Assembly: GCA_015063535.1 (NCBI GenBank)
Contig: SVTY01000014.1
Location: 1-42,741, forward strand
Reading direction: 5' to 3'
Source: Oscillospiraceae bacterium
GTDB taxonomy: Bacteria > Bacillota > Clostridia > Oscillospirales > CAG-272
DNA: 42,741 nucleotides
Positions 32,680-40,485 of the stretch are shown in pieces. Position 1 is the first letter of the stretch. Every line of letters starts with the position of its first letter. Under the pieces are notes generated by a model. The model did no database searches, was not told the DNA's origin, and was given only the letters and a program-made list of their open reading frames with translations. The translations under genes and the position numbers were made by a program.

Positions 32680-32761
32680 TGTTGTTTTTACCTTTCTTTA
32701 TAATAATGTATTATTTTTCTCCGTCGGAGAAAGGGGAAAGGGATTTCGTCAAAGGTTGTTG

Positions 32762-34318
32762 TCAGGTTATGACGCCGTATGCCTTGTAAACCTTTGCCAG
32801 GTTAGCGGCATATTGCGGCTGACAGTTCGCATAATACGTACCGTATTTCGAGGTGCTTGCTCTGTTGGCAATGATCGTGTCGGTACAAGAGACGACGTGG
32901 GGAGTTCCCATAGCGGTGCCGTATGCCTCAAAGAAGGTAACCGTTGCCGTTGCACGGATCGTGTTCATCATATCGTTCAGATCCGCATCCGACAGATAAC
33001 GACCTGCCAGTACCGTGTCGAGATACGCAGGACGGATCTCCTGATAGCTGTACATGCAAAGTGCCTCGATGATGACAGCTGTCATCTCGGTGTTCTCGAC
33101 GTTTCTCGGAACGGTTACGCAGGATGCACCGCCGAAGATCGACGTGTGGTAATCCAACTGGTCGGTGTCATACTTGGGATAGGGCAGAATGCCGTACTCC
33201 ATACCGGTCGCCATCGATTCGGCAATATTCGTAATCTCCCCAAGACGTCCTATCATGAACAGCGCACGTCCCTCGGCAAAGACCGAATTCTTCGTGGCGT
33301 CCGTCGTGTCAAGCTCGGTGCTGTTCACCGCTTCACCCTTGAAGAATTCTCCCATCGAGTCGAGAATCGTTACCGTTCTCTCGGGGGAGTTCTGCGGGAA
33401 CGAATAAATGAGGTAGCCGTTCTTTTCCGCACTCTCGGCATAGTCCAGCTCAAACGCAGAACCGAATGCACGCACAGCACCTCTTGCCGAGATCAGCGTG
33501 AAGCGCTTGTCTGCTTCGGCAACGCCGACGTCGTTGATCAGCGTGCTGTAGGTCTTGAGCTTTTCCCACGTCCATTCGCCGTCCCGTACCATATCGTACA
33601 GGTCAACCGGCTCGCCTGCTTCGTCCTTTAAGACTTCAGCCGCCAGCGTTTCGTTGAGGAAGAATACGAAGAAATTTTCGTACATACTGTAATTGATGTC
33701 ACCGATAGCGACCCAGTACTTGCCTTTGATATTACACTGATTGTAATATTCCTCAGCCCACCATTCCTTCATCGGGTCGATCTCCTCCAGGGTGCTCAGA
33801 TCCATGCACCAGCCCTGCACCGATGCACACTGGGTGACATCGAAACGAGTCGTTGCCATTTGGTACTCCGACCAACCGGACTGTACCACCTTCTGGTACT
33901 TAGCGTACCAGGGGTTCTTGGTCATGTCATTATTTGTCGGCCACCAGGAACCGACCTCATCCCACGAAAGTTCCACATTGAAACGGCTCTTGACTTGCTC
34001 GTTTCTCGTGTAAACGGCATTGTTGACTGTCGCTTGCTTCGTGGCGTTGTCGGAATCCCACTCGTAAAGCGTGGGAGAACCTACCAGGATGTTGAATTTC
34101 GCCCCACCGAAATCATAGTCTCCCAAGGTGTCTGCATCGTTGAGCGTTTCCTCAGGCTCAACGTCAGGTGCATTTGTCTGTGCGCCCCCTGCCGCCTGCG
34201 TTTCCGCCGCTGTTGTTTCTGCGCTCTCGTCAGTGCTCTTCTTACAGCCTACCATCGCAGACAGGCAGAAGGTCGTCACCAACAGCACGCACAAAATGCT
34301 TTTGAAAATTCTGTTCAT
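32762..34318 (-). CDS. ABC-transporter extracellular solute-binding lipoprotein (family 1)
   Basis: A 518-aa substrate-binding lipoprotein, start ATG at 34318 (MNRIFKS) with AAAGGAG 7 nt upstream; the longer open frame to 34480 has no site and covers the promoter. Lipobox SAMVGC (Cys25), then a Thr/Ala-rich linker and the two-lobed binding domain with FNILVG, EWTWEKLKTYSTLI, EGRALFMIGRLGEI and MEYGILPYPKYD, typical of CUT1-type carbohydrate-binding proteins. No permease or ATPase gene is nearby. It is the first gene after the promoter at 34565-34593. A small TTTCTCC/GGAGAAA hairpin (32716-32732) lies between it and the next gene. Confidence 0.85.
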   Translation of the reverse strand: MNRIFKSILCVLLVTTFCLSAMVGCKKSTDESAETTAAETQAAGGAQTNAPDVEPEETLNDADTLGDYDFGGAKFNILVGSPTLYEWDSDNATKQATVNNAVYTRNEQVKSRFNVELSWDEVGSWWPTNNDMTKNPWYAKYQKVVQSGWSEYQMATTRFDVTQCASVQGWCMDLSTLEEIDPMKEWWAEEYYNQCNIKGKYWVAIGDINYSMYENFFVFFLNETLAAEVLKDEAGEPVDLYDMVRDGEWTWEKLKTYSTLINDVGVAEADKRFTLISARGAVRAFGSAFELDYAESAEKNGYLIYSFPQNSPERTVTILDSMGEFFKGEAVNSTELDTTDATKNSVFAEGRALFMIGRLGEITNIAESMATGMEYGILPYPKYDTDQLDYHTSIFGGASCVTVPRNVENTEMTAVIIEALCMYSYQEIRPAYLDTVLAGRYLSDADLNDMMNTIRATATVTFFEAYGTAMGTPHVVSCTDTIIANRASTSKYGTYYANCQPQYAANLAKVYKAYGVIT

Positions 34319-34564
34319 GTGTTTTCTCCTTTGTACATAGGTTGATTTGCGTATCGCATTCGTTCCAAGCGGGTCACGTTTCCTTACGTCCGATGTGGGG
34401 ATCGTCTGCTCGTTCACACGACCGAAGCTCTTTTTGCTTCTTCTCTCCTTTCTTGGTTCTTTTTGATTCTTCGAATCCATTATGGATTTTATCCAAGCAG
34501 ATTCGAACCGAAATCTGCTTTCTTGTTTGGTTTATGCAATGCAAAAAATCCGTTTTACGGCTTT

Positions 34565-34593
34565 ATTATACCATAATCCCGAGCCGTATTCAA
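34565..34593 (-). promoter_or_regulatory. Promoter of the glycan surface cluster
   Basis: On the minus strand TTGAAT (34588-34593), 17 bp and TATAAT (34565-34570) with a TG one base before the -10 box. The leader to 34318 is about 240 nt long and largely unstructured to the eye. The operator repeats abut the -35 box. Confidence 0.8.
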
Positions 34594-34630
34594 TAAACAA
34601 GTTTCGCTTGTTTATAAACAAGTTTCGCTT
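34593..34630. promoter_or_regulatory. Operator: two 17-bp direct repeats 21 bp apart
   Basis: ATAAACAAGTTTCGCTT occurs at 34593-34609 and again, identical, at 34614-34630. The 21-bp phasing equals two helical turns, as in half-sites for dimeric AraC-family activators. The first copy continues into GTTTAT and so is also a small palindrome, AAACAAG-TTTCG-CTTGTTT. It touches the -35 box of the cluster promoter and lies about 60 bp upstream of the araC-type gene promoter. Confidence 0.75.
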
Positions 34631-34690
34631 TTCTCTTTTTTAAAAAAATTGTGGTTTTCCGCTCTTTTTTATAAAGTTTGTTATAAATGA

Positions 34691-34720
34691 TTGACAAACG
34701 CCTTCTTTGTATGGTATAAT
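34691..34720 (+). promoter_or_regulatory. Promoter of the AraC-family regulator
   Basis: TTGACA (34691-34696), 18 bp and TATAAT (34715-34720), about 56 bp before the ATG at 34776. Confidence 0.8.
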
Positions 34721-34775
34721 TTTATATAAGATACTGCAAAGAAGACTAATTTGTTTCTACACAAAAGGAGCTATT

Positions 34776-35729
34776 ATGTACGGCAAAAATTTGTATTATT
34801 CTGTATACTATTATACCCCCTCCTTCATTGCGATCCCCCAAAGAAAGGCAGACGATCTTTCCCTTCAACTGCATTATGACGGAAAGCCCGTTGTTGTTCC
34901 GGAGATCACCAATGATTATTGCTGTCAAAAGCTCATGTACTGGAACGAGGACAATTCCGATTTTCAGATTGTGAACCTTGGCATCGACCGTGTTTATCCG
35001 GGATATATTATAAAAAACCGTTGTAACAGCTCCTTGACGCTCAATTTTATTTTGTCGGGTAAGGGCACGTTTAACGGAGAACCCTTTGAGGCGGGTCAGT
35101 GCTACTACGTCCGTCCCCGTCAGCTTCAATATATTGAAGCCGACAAGGATGATCCGTGGCATAGCGTGTGGCTGACCGTTAACGGCAATTTGGCAAAGAC
35201 TCTTACCGAACGCCTCGACAAGCTGACCAATAATCAACGGCTTCCCCTGCAAAGCCCCGAAAGCATTCTGCGGCTTGCCAATATCTATCTGCGGGATATC
35301 GGCTTGGTGCACAATATCGCCGAATTGATGGAGCAGGTCGTGCGGCAATTTCTGACCTTCATCCTCCCCGAAGAGGAAGAAAACAGTACCATTTCTCCCC
35401 GCTTGCGCATGATAATCGATCAATCAATCGATTATATCAGGGATAACATCAACACGGTAAATGTCCAAACGCTGGCATATCGAGCACATTTGGATACCAG
35501 ATATTTTACGAAGGTGTTTACCTCTGTCACCAATCTCTCTCCGCAGGAATTTATCATGAAAACAAAAATGAAGATTGCCGCACAGTATCTCATTTCCACC
35601 GATTATTCCATTGAACAGATCGCCGAAATTCTCGGCTATAATCATCGGAATTGCCTCTCGATCCCCTTCAAAAAACGCTTTGGTCTGACCCCACCGGATT
35701 ATCGGATCAAATACGGACAGGTCAAATAA
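34776..35729 (+). CDS. AraC-family transcriptional regulator
   Basis: A 317-aa regulator; start ATG at 34776 with AAAGGAG 6 nt upstream. The N-terminal half (residues about 30-180) is a cupin-type ligand-binding domain (SSLTLNFILSGKGTFNGEPFEAGQCYYVRPRQLQYIEAD), and the C-terminal 100 residues carry two helix-turn-helix motifs (VNVQTLAYRAHLDTRYFTKVFTSVTNLSPQEFI and YSIEQIAEILGYNHRNCLSIPFKKRFGLTPPDYR). It is divergent from the cluster that begins with the solute-binding protein gene and most likely activates it on binding a sugar. The shared control region holds the 21-bp phased repeats. Confidence 0.9.
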   Translation: MYGKNLYYSVYYYTPSFIAIPQRKADDLSLQLHYDGKPVVVPEITNDYCCQKLMYWNEDNSDFQIVNLGIDRVYPGYIIKNRCNSSLTLNFILSGKGTFNGEPFEAGQCYYVRPRQLQYIEADKDDPWHSVWLTVNGNLAKTLTERLDKLTNNQRLPLQSPESILRLANIYLRDIGLVHNIAELMEQVVRQFLTFILPEEEENSTISPRLRMIIDQSIDYIRDNINTVNVQTLAYRAHLDTRYFTKVFTSVTNLSPQEFIMKTKMKIAAQYLISTDYSIEQIAEILGYNHRNCLSIPFKKRFGLTPPDYRIKYGQVK

Positions 35730-35831
35730 AAGCAAAGAGCAGTAAGGCTATGATATTGGTTTATAGTACAACCATGCAACGCAAACAAATTGCCGCATAT
35801 TTGCACATATCATCACGCCACCCCAAAAAAT

Positions 35832-36587
35832 TTATCCTGTCACCTTCGTTTTTTCGCTCTTTTGGTATTGTGATAAAAGCCAATACTCGGCAGTTTTTAT
35901 ATCGAATTCGTGCCCCCCGTCAAAAATATCCAAGTACACCGTCGCTTGCGGATGCTTTTCAAGCAAACTGTTATAAAACATAAGGCTATGCGAGACCGAA
36001 ACAACTCTATCACGCTTACCATGAAAAATTTTAAGATTTGATTTTGCAACAGTATCAATATAACTGATCGGTGACCGTATCAGCATTTCATCAACACTTC
36101 CGCTGCAACACGAAAAAACATGATTGCTATATCCGGCGTTTTCTTCTACCCATTTGGCAAGGTTGGTAATAGGCACATAGGCACCTATTGCCTTGAAATA
36201 TTGCGGGCACATACCTGCCATGAGAAGGGCCATATGTCCGCCCCCACTGGCTCCTAACAAAAAAATATTATCTTTATCGATATCTTCTTTCGCTAAAAGA
36301 TAATCAATTGCGTCTTTTATGTCTCGTTTGGCATATTCCGAACCGCAAGCCATCGTGCAATTTGGATTGCTTTTTAGATTCGCTCCGCGAAATTCCGGAA
36401 GAAGCAAATGAAATCCATTTCGTTCAGCCAATGGTAACATATTTTGTATTTGATTGAATCGATCAAAGCTCCATGTGTGAAGTCCAACCAATAAGGGACG
36501 TTTTCCTTCGACATCTGACCTGTAAAATAATGACGGTTGCATAGTTTCATCCATCGAAGATTTGATCCATATTTCTCTTTGCTCCAT
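35832..36587 (-). CDS. Alpha/beta-hydrolase (esterase or S9-like)
   Basis: A 251-aa alpha/beta-hydrolase with the nucleophile elbow LLGASGGGHMALL (Ser near residue 114), the acid in HGKRDRVVS (Asp near 192) and the His in DGGHEFD (near 226). The oxyanion region is LLVGLHTWSFDRF. Without signal peptide it is cytosolic. Its fold is close to acetyl-xylan esterases and prolyl-oligopeptidase-like esterases, and the GH5 neighbour makes a deacylase for an imported oligosaccharide plausible. ATG at 36587 with TGGAG 8-9 nt upstream. It is the last gene of a three-gene unit. Confidence 0.8.
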   Translation of the reverse strand: MEQREIWIKSSMDETMQPSLFYRSDVEGKRPLLVGLHTWSFDRFNQIQNMLPLAERNGFHLLLPEFRGANLKSNPNCTMACGSEYAKRDIKDAIDYLLAKEDIDKDNIFLLGASGGGHMALLMAGMCPQYFKAIGAYVPITNLAKWVEENAGYSNHVFSCCSGSVDEMLIRSPISYIDTVAKSNLKIFHGKRDRVVSVSHSLMFYNSLLEKHPQATVYLDIFDGGHEFDIKTAEYWLLSQYQKSEKTKVTG

Positions 36588-36635
36588 ATATTCATCTCCA
36601 TTTGTGTTCAGTAAAGTAGTACAGATGGTCTTAAT

Positions 36636-37508
36636 TTAAAAGACGGTCAATAACAGGATAGATGCAATACCCAAAAGAAGAACGGCGAGGTCCTTTTTGC
36701 GAAACCGTTCCTTAAAAAGGAGCATTCCGCATCCCATGGACAGCAAGATGACGCCAATGTTCAGCGTCGGGAAGAAAACAGCGCTGTCCAGCTTGCCTGC
36801 AAGATATGTATTCAGCAAATTACAGCATCCAAAGAACAGACCGACGCATGCCGCAACGACAAGGCTTACTTTGCGCATACGAATGGACGGGGATGGCGTT
36901 CGGGACACCAATGCAAACAGAAGAGAGCTTCCCGTAGCGATCAGGAAGGCGATCAGTAAAAAGGCAGAACGTTGCTCAGCGTACGGTGAGCGTTGCTGAA
37001 GCTTTTGTATGATCCCCAAGCCGCCTGAGGCAAGCATTGCAATAATCAACGGAGCGAGGTATCCCATACCCCTGTTAGCGGATGTACTTGATTTTTTGCC
37101 GATTCCGGAAACGACCACCGCCGACACGGCGCACAGAACGCCGATCACACCCGCTACACGAAGTGATTCCGACCAAAAGATAGCTCCCGATAGCGTGGGC
37201 AAGATAAAGCCCATAGAATATACGGTGGAGCATAATGCCGTGTTGCCGACTGCCAACGCCGCTGTGTAAAACCACTGGGCGAGGATCAGCAGTATCCCGT
37301 AAATTAGCGCATAGATCCAAGTGTACAGGGATATCCCGCTTTTCGGGATTCCACCGAACAGAAGCAATGCGACAGCACCGCCCAAAAACAAAACGCTCTG
37401 ACACCAAAAAAAGGGCTTTGTGCCGAATCGCAGATCGGACAGCTTTTTGGAAAGGATATTCCGTCCGGTGGACAGCACGATGCTGAGGGAGAGAAGTAAG
37501 ATGACCAT
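36636..37508 (-). CDS. DMT-superfamily (EamA-type) transporter
   Basis: A 290-aa membrane protein with ten hydrophobic segments in two repeats of five, the drug/metabolite transporter fold (IYALIYGILLILAQWFYTAALAVGNTALCSTVYSMGFILPTLSGAIFWSESL in repeat one; FFPTLNIGVILLSMGCGMLLFKERFRKKDL in repeat two). The start codon overlaps the stop of the GH5 gene (TAATG), so the two are translationally coupled. Coupling to a glycosidase suggests a sugar or sugar-derived substrate, but direction and substrate cannot be read. Confidence 0.85.
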   Translation of the reverse strand: MVILLLSLSIVLSTGRNILSKKLSDLRFGTKPFFWCQSVLFLGGAVALLLFGGIPKSGISLYTWIYALIYGILLILAQWFYTAALAVGNTALCSTVYSMGFILPTLSGAIFWSESLRVAGVIGVLCAVSAVVVSGIGKKSSTSANRGMGYLAPLIIAMLASGGLGIIQKLQQRSPYAEQRSAFLLIAFLIATGSSLLFALVSRTPSPSIRMRKVSLVVAACVGLFFGCCNLLNTYLAGKLDSAVFFPTLNIGVILLSMGCGMLLFKERFRKKDLAVLLLGIASILLLTVF

Positions 37509-38596
37509 TATACCTCTCCGAGAATGATTCTGTGTAGCTCTTCGCTCAGGATCGTTCGGGTATCATCGTCCACTAAGCTGAAGCGGTTCCCGTCGTTGGG
37601 CGTGCTCAGGTAATTCCAGACGCAATAGGGAATGTCCCACTCCTTCAGTAGGGTGATCATGTCCCGCATCCAGTTCTCCCGCCATTCCAGCTTGGCATGA
37701 CGGATGGTTCCAAATTCGCCGCACCAAAGGAATTTATCGGGATGATTGCGGATAAAATCCTGTACCGGCGCCATATAGTCCCGCAAATATTGGATGTCCA
37801 TTCGGTCATAGTCTTCGTAGGCGCTCTTGCCGGAATCGAGTCTGTGGAATTCCCGATAACGCTCAATATCCTCGCAAGGATACGGCATTTTTCGATTGTA
37901 ATAGAGCTGTCTTGGATTCAAAACGCCCTGCTGATGGGTAAATTCGTGTGGGGAGTAACAATGGAAGGTGTACAGAATGTTTTCATCCTCGTATATGCGG
38001 AGATGAGGGAGTCCCGGAGGGTTGTTTGCTTGTGTTCCGCCCACCACGATGAGTCGGGTCGGATTTTTTTCTCGGATGGCGGCGACGGTTTGCTCCGCTA
38101 ACCCATTCCATTCCTCAGCGGTACCGTCCACGACCTCGTTCAACAGCTCAAAAACCACATCCGGATCTCGAGAAAAAATCTCCTCGAGTTTCACCCACAG
38201 TGCAACAAACCGAGCCCGAAGCTCCTCGTTTTGCATTAAGCCCCGTTGCTCTTTGATGTCGCAGTAATTGCCTAAAGCCTTATGTAGGTTTAGGACGGGG
38301 CGCAGATTATATTTGCGGCACCAGCTCACAAAATCTTGAAGAATGGAGAGGATGTTGCTCCGATATACATAAGGACTTTCCTCCAACACGATTTGATCAA
38401 AGCCCACACGGATGTGATCCAGCCCTAGGGAGGCGATATACGCCACATCACGCTCGGTGATGTAGGACTCAAAATGTTCCATGTCTCCTATTGTGATATG
38501 CAGTCTTTTTTCAACGGGAAGGACATTAAAGCGCTTATAGTTGGTCAGCCACCCGCCAATGCCCATACCTCTTTGCATACCTTGAATTTTTTTCAT
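37508..38596 (-). CDS. GH5-family glycoside hydrolase
   Basis: A 362-aa single-domain TIM-barrel enzyme. MQRGMGIGGWLTNYKRF opens the fold, HIRVGFDQIVLEE, PVLNLHKALGNYCD, VFELLNEVVDG (acid/base Glu near residue 153), LYTFHCYSPHEFTHQ and LWCGEFGTIRHA (nucleophile Glu near 294) follow in the GH5 order. There is no signal peptide or binding module, so it acts on small imported glycosides, not on polymer. ATG at 38596 has AAGGAG 8 nt upstream. An extended -10 (TGGTATACT) lies near 38633-38641 on the minus strand. First gene of the unit with the DMT transporter and the esterase, divergent from an AraC regulator. Confidence 0.88.
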   Translation of the reverse strand: MKKIQGMQRGMGIGGWLTNYKRFNVLPVEKRLHITIGDMEHFESYITERDVAYIASLGLDHIRVGFDQIVLEESPYVYRSNILSILQDFVSWCRKYNLRPVLNLHKALGNYCDIKEQRGLMQNEELRARFVALWVKLEEIFSRDPDVVFELLNEVVDGTAEEWNGLAEQTVAAIREKNPTRLIVVGGTQANNPPGLPHLRIYEDENILYTFHCYSPHEFTHQQGVLNPRQLYYNRKMPYPCEDIERYREFHRLDSGKSAYEDYDRMDIQYLRDYMAPVQDFIRNHPDKFLWCGEFGTIRHAKLEWRENWMRDMITLLKEWDIPYCVWNYLSTPNDGNRFSLVDDDTRTILSEELHRIILGEV

Positions 38597-38681
38597 GCTT
38601 CTATCTCCTTTTTTGGATGGATTATATATGGTTAGTATACCACATTTTTTTTAGATCAGGTAGAACTTTGTATAGAACAAC

Positions 38682-38710
38682 TTGTACAAAAGATAGAATT
38701 ATGATATAAT
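38682..38710 (+). promoter_or_regulatory. Promoter of the second AraC-family gene
   Basis: TTGTAC (38682-38687), 17 bp and TATAAT (38705-38710), 93 bp before the ATG at 38804. It lies back to back with the GH5 control region. Confidence 0.7.
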
Positions 38711-38803
38711 ATGTGCAGAAAAGCTTGCGCTATGGATGCATGATGCCAAAATGCCATTGCAAGCGTTTTTAATCATAACATAAGGAAAGAGGGAGACAAC
38801 AGT

Positions 38804-39523
38804 ATGGATCTGCAAATTAACTGTACAGCGGATGGGGTACGGAGCTATCCTTTGCATACGCACGAAAACCAAGAGGTCATGCTGTATTTAGAAGGAGATG
38901 GAACGATGCGAACCGATGTTGGCGAATTTCCGTTCCAACCGGGAACGATCATTCTGATGCCGCCTATGGTTAGGCATGGCTCTTGCTCAAAAACAGGATT
39001 TAAAAACATTTCAGTATGTGGTAATTTGGGACGGTATCTGCATTTTGATAAGGTGACGGTCTTGTTAGATAATGAAGCGCAGCATGGAAAATCACTTGCC
39101 AAAATGATCTTTGACAATCGGTACGGAAATCCTGGTTATTTGAATGCCTTGTGTGATTCGTATCTTTATTTTTTGATGCAACGAATGGAGATTGAAAATA
39201 CGATCCATCACAGTGTGGAAACAATCATATTTGAACTGTCAGAGCGTGCGTTTGATTCTGAACTCAAGCCGGCGCAAGTTCTTGCAAAAAGCGGATATTC
39301 CGAGGATTATATCCGTTCCCATTTTAAAAAAATTACAAAAAAAACGCCTACGGAGTTTTTGACTGACATCCGTATTCGCCATGCGTGCTTTTTAATTGAT
39401 ATTTATGGACAAGCGCTGTCCTTGTCGGAAATCGCCAATTGCTGCGGATATTTGGATTATGTTTATTTTTCCAAACAGTTTAAGAAGGTGGTGGGGGTGT
39501 CGCCCAGCGAGTATCGAAGGTAA
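38804..39523 (+). CDS. AraC-family transcriptional regulator
   Basis: A 239-aa regulator, shorter than usual. Residues 1-75 are a cupin sensor (PLHTHENQEVMLYLEGDGTMRTDVGEFPFQPGTIILMPPMVRHG with the His-x-His and Pro-Gly cupin marks). The C-terminal 90 residues carry two helix-turn-helix motifs (AQVLAKSGYSEDYIRSHFKKITKKTPTEFLTDIRIRHA and LSEIANCCGYLDYVYFSKQFKKVVGVSPSEYRR). It is divergent from the GH5-transporter-esterase unit and is its likely activator. GAAAGAGGGAG lies upstream of the ATG. Confidence 0.9.
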   Translation: MDLQINCTADGVRSYPLHTHENQEVMLYLEGDGTMRTDVGEFPFQPGTIILMPPMVRHGSCSKTGFKNISVCGNLGRYLHFDKVTVLLDNEAQHGKSLAKMIFDNRYGNPGYLNALCDSYLYFLMQRMEIENTIHHSVETIIFELSERAFDSELKPAQVLAKSGYSEDYIRSHFKKITKKTPTEFLTDIRIRHACFLIDIYGQALSLSEIANCCGYLDYVYFSKQFKKVVGVSPSEYRR

Positions 39524-39634
39524 AAAGGGACAGTCGGATATCCAATTCCTACAATTTCTCATTATGTCGGTAGGAGTCTGAACTCACAGCGACCCATTTA
39601 CCCCACCAATCTCCCATTTGAACGAGTATGTTTC

Positions 39635-39757
39635 CTAAAAAACGTCGTATCCCGTAGGTGTGGTCGTTGCTTGTGCGTTAGCACCATATGCAATTCCCCA
39701 AATTGTAAGTGCGTTGATTGGATTATTTTCTGCTTCCCCCACATTGGCTAGATAAAT
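39635..39757 (-). pseudogene. 40-codon C-terminal remnant of an unknown protein
   Basis: On the minus strand an open stretch between stops reads IYLANVGEAENNPINALTIW and continues to GYDVF before a TAG at 39635. It has protein-like composition but no start codon, so it looks like the end of a surface or RHS-associated protein. The rest of 39524-39803 holds nothing I recognise. Confidence 0.3.
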
Positions 39758-39803
39758 TTATAAAACCCAGATAAAATTATAAAAGTATATAAGGAGTATA
39801 AGT

Positions 39804-40325
39804 ATGAAACCGAAAAAAGCTTTACTTGTTTTTGCCATAATTTTTAATATAATAGCAATACTCTTTTTTGTCGCTTTTGCTTTAATTTATTTTGACAACG
39901 ATACATCTGGATTTACGGATAATCTCACATATTCAGAGGGAATCGTAAAAGAAGTAAACCCGAATACAAATGACAATAATAAGATTATTGCATATTCAAT
40001 TGTGTTGGAAAATAATGTCATTATGACGATAGATACAGATACTATTGAAAGCGAAGGTATATTTTCCTATGTGAATAAGGGAGATACAGTTACTTTTGCT
40101 TTTAATGGTTCAGCTGAAAAGGTAGCGAATACAAATGAGAGGATTTTTGTTACCCCCGCATTCTTATCATGTGATGATAAAATTATTGTTTCCATTGAAA
40201 GTTACGAGCAAAGTTTATTGAACAACAAAAACGAGGAGTCTTTTATAGGTTTAATTGCGGCAATCATTTTTTTAATTGTAAGTGCAATGCTTTATTTCCT
40301 ATGGTTTTATAAAATAAAAAAATGA
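39804..40325 (+). CDS. Two-TM membrane protein, DUF3592-like layout
   Basis: A 173-aa protein with a membrane segment at residues 8-30, an extracytoplasmic domain of about 105 residues (DNDTSGFTDNLTYSEGIVKEVN...NNVIMTIDTDTIESEGIFSYVNKGDTVTFAF) and a second membrane segment at about 146-168. The beta-rich middle between two helices is like DUF3592-type proteins. The gene is far richer in A and T than those left of 39.5 kb. RBS AAGGAG at 8 nt. It sits next to an RHS toxin region and could be an orphan immunity protein; nothing in the sequence proves this. Confidence 0.65.
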   Translation: MKPKKALLVFAIIFNIIAILFFVAFALIYFDNDTSGFTDNLTYSEGIVKEVNPNTNDNNKIIAYSIVLENNVIMTIDTDTIESEGIFSYVNKGDTVTFAFNGSAEKVANTNERIFVTPAFLSCDDKIIVSIESYEQSLLNNKNEESFIGLIAAIIFLIVSAMLYFLWFYKIKK

Positions 40326-40344
40326 AACAATATAGATAATTTTT

Positions 40345-40377
40345 CTCCGCACTTGGAATCAGGTGCGGAGTTTTTAT
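40345..40377 (+). terminator. Terminator of the two-TM protein gene
   Basis: CTCCGCAC (40345-40352) and GTGCGGAG (40363-40370) with a 10-nt loop, followed by TTTTTATAAA. Confidence 0.8.
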
Positions 40378-40384
40378 AAAAACA

Positions 40385-40413
40385 TTGACAATATGTGATA
40401 AAAATGGTATAAT
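40385..40413 (+). promoter_or_regulatory. Perfect consensus promoter at the RHS truncation point
   Basis: TTGACA (40385-40390), 17 bp, TATAAT (40408-40413). RHS-like coding sequence begins inside the -10 box region, so the promoter is directly fused to the truncated gene. Confidence 0.75.
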
Positions 40414-40485
40414 TACATAGACGGAAAACTCATTCGTCAGACCGGCGGTAGTGGAACTATTGACTTCATCTACGGCTCAGGTGGT

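Noticed and set aside
34319-34480. N-terminal extension of the solute-binding protein
   Set aside because: It would put about 54 charged residues before the lipoprotein signal peptide and has no ribosome binding site; the ATG at 34318 is well supported.
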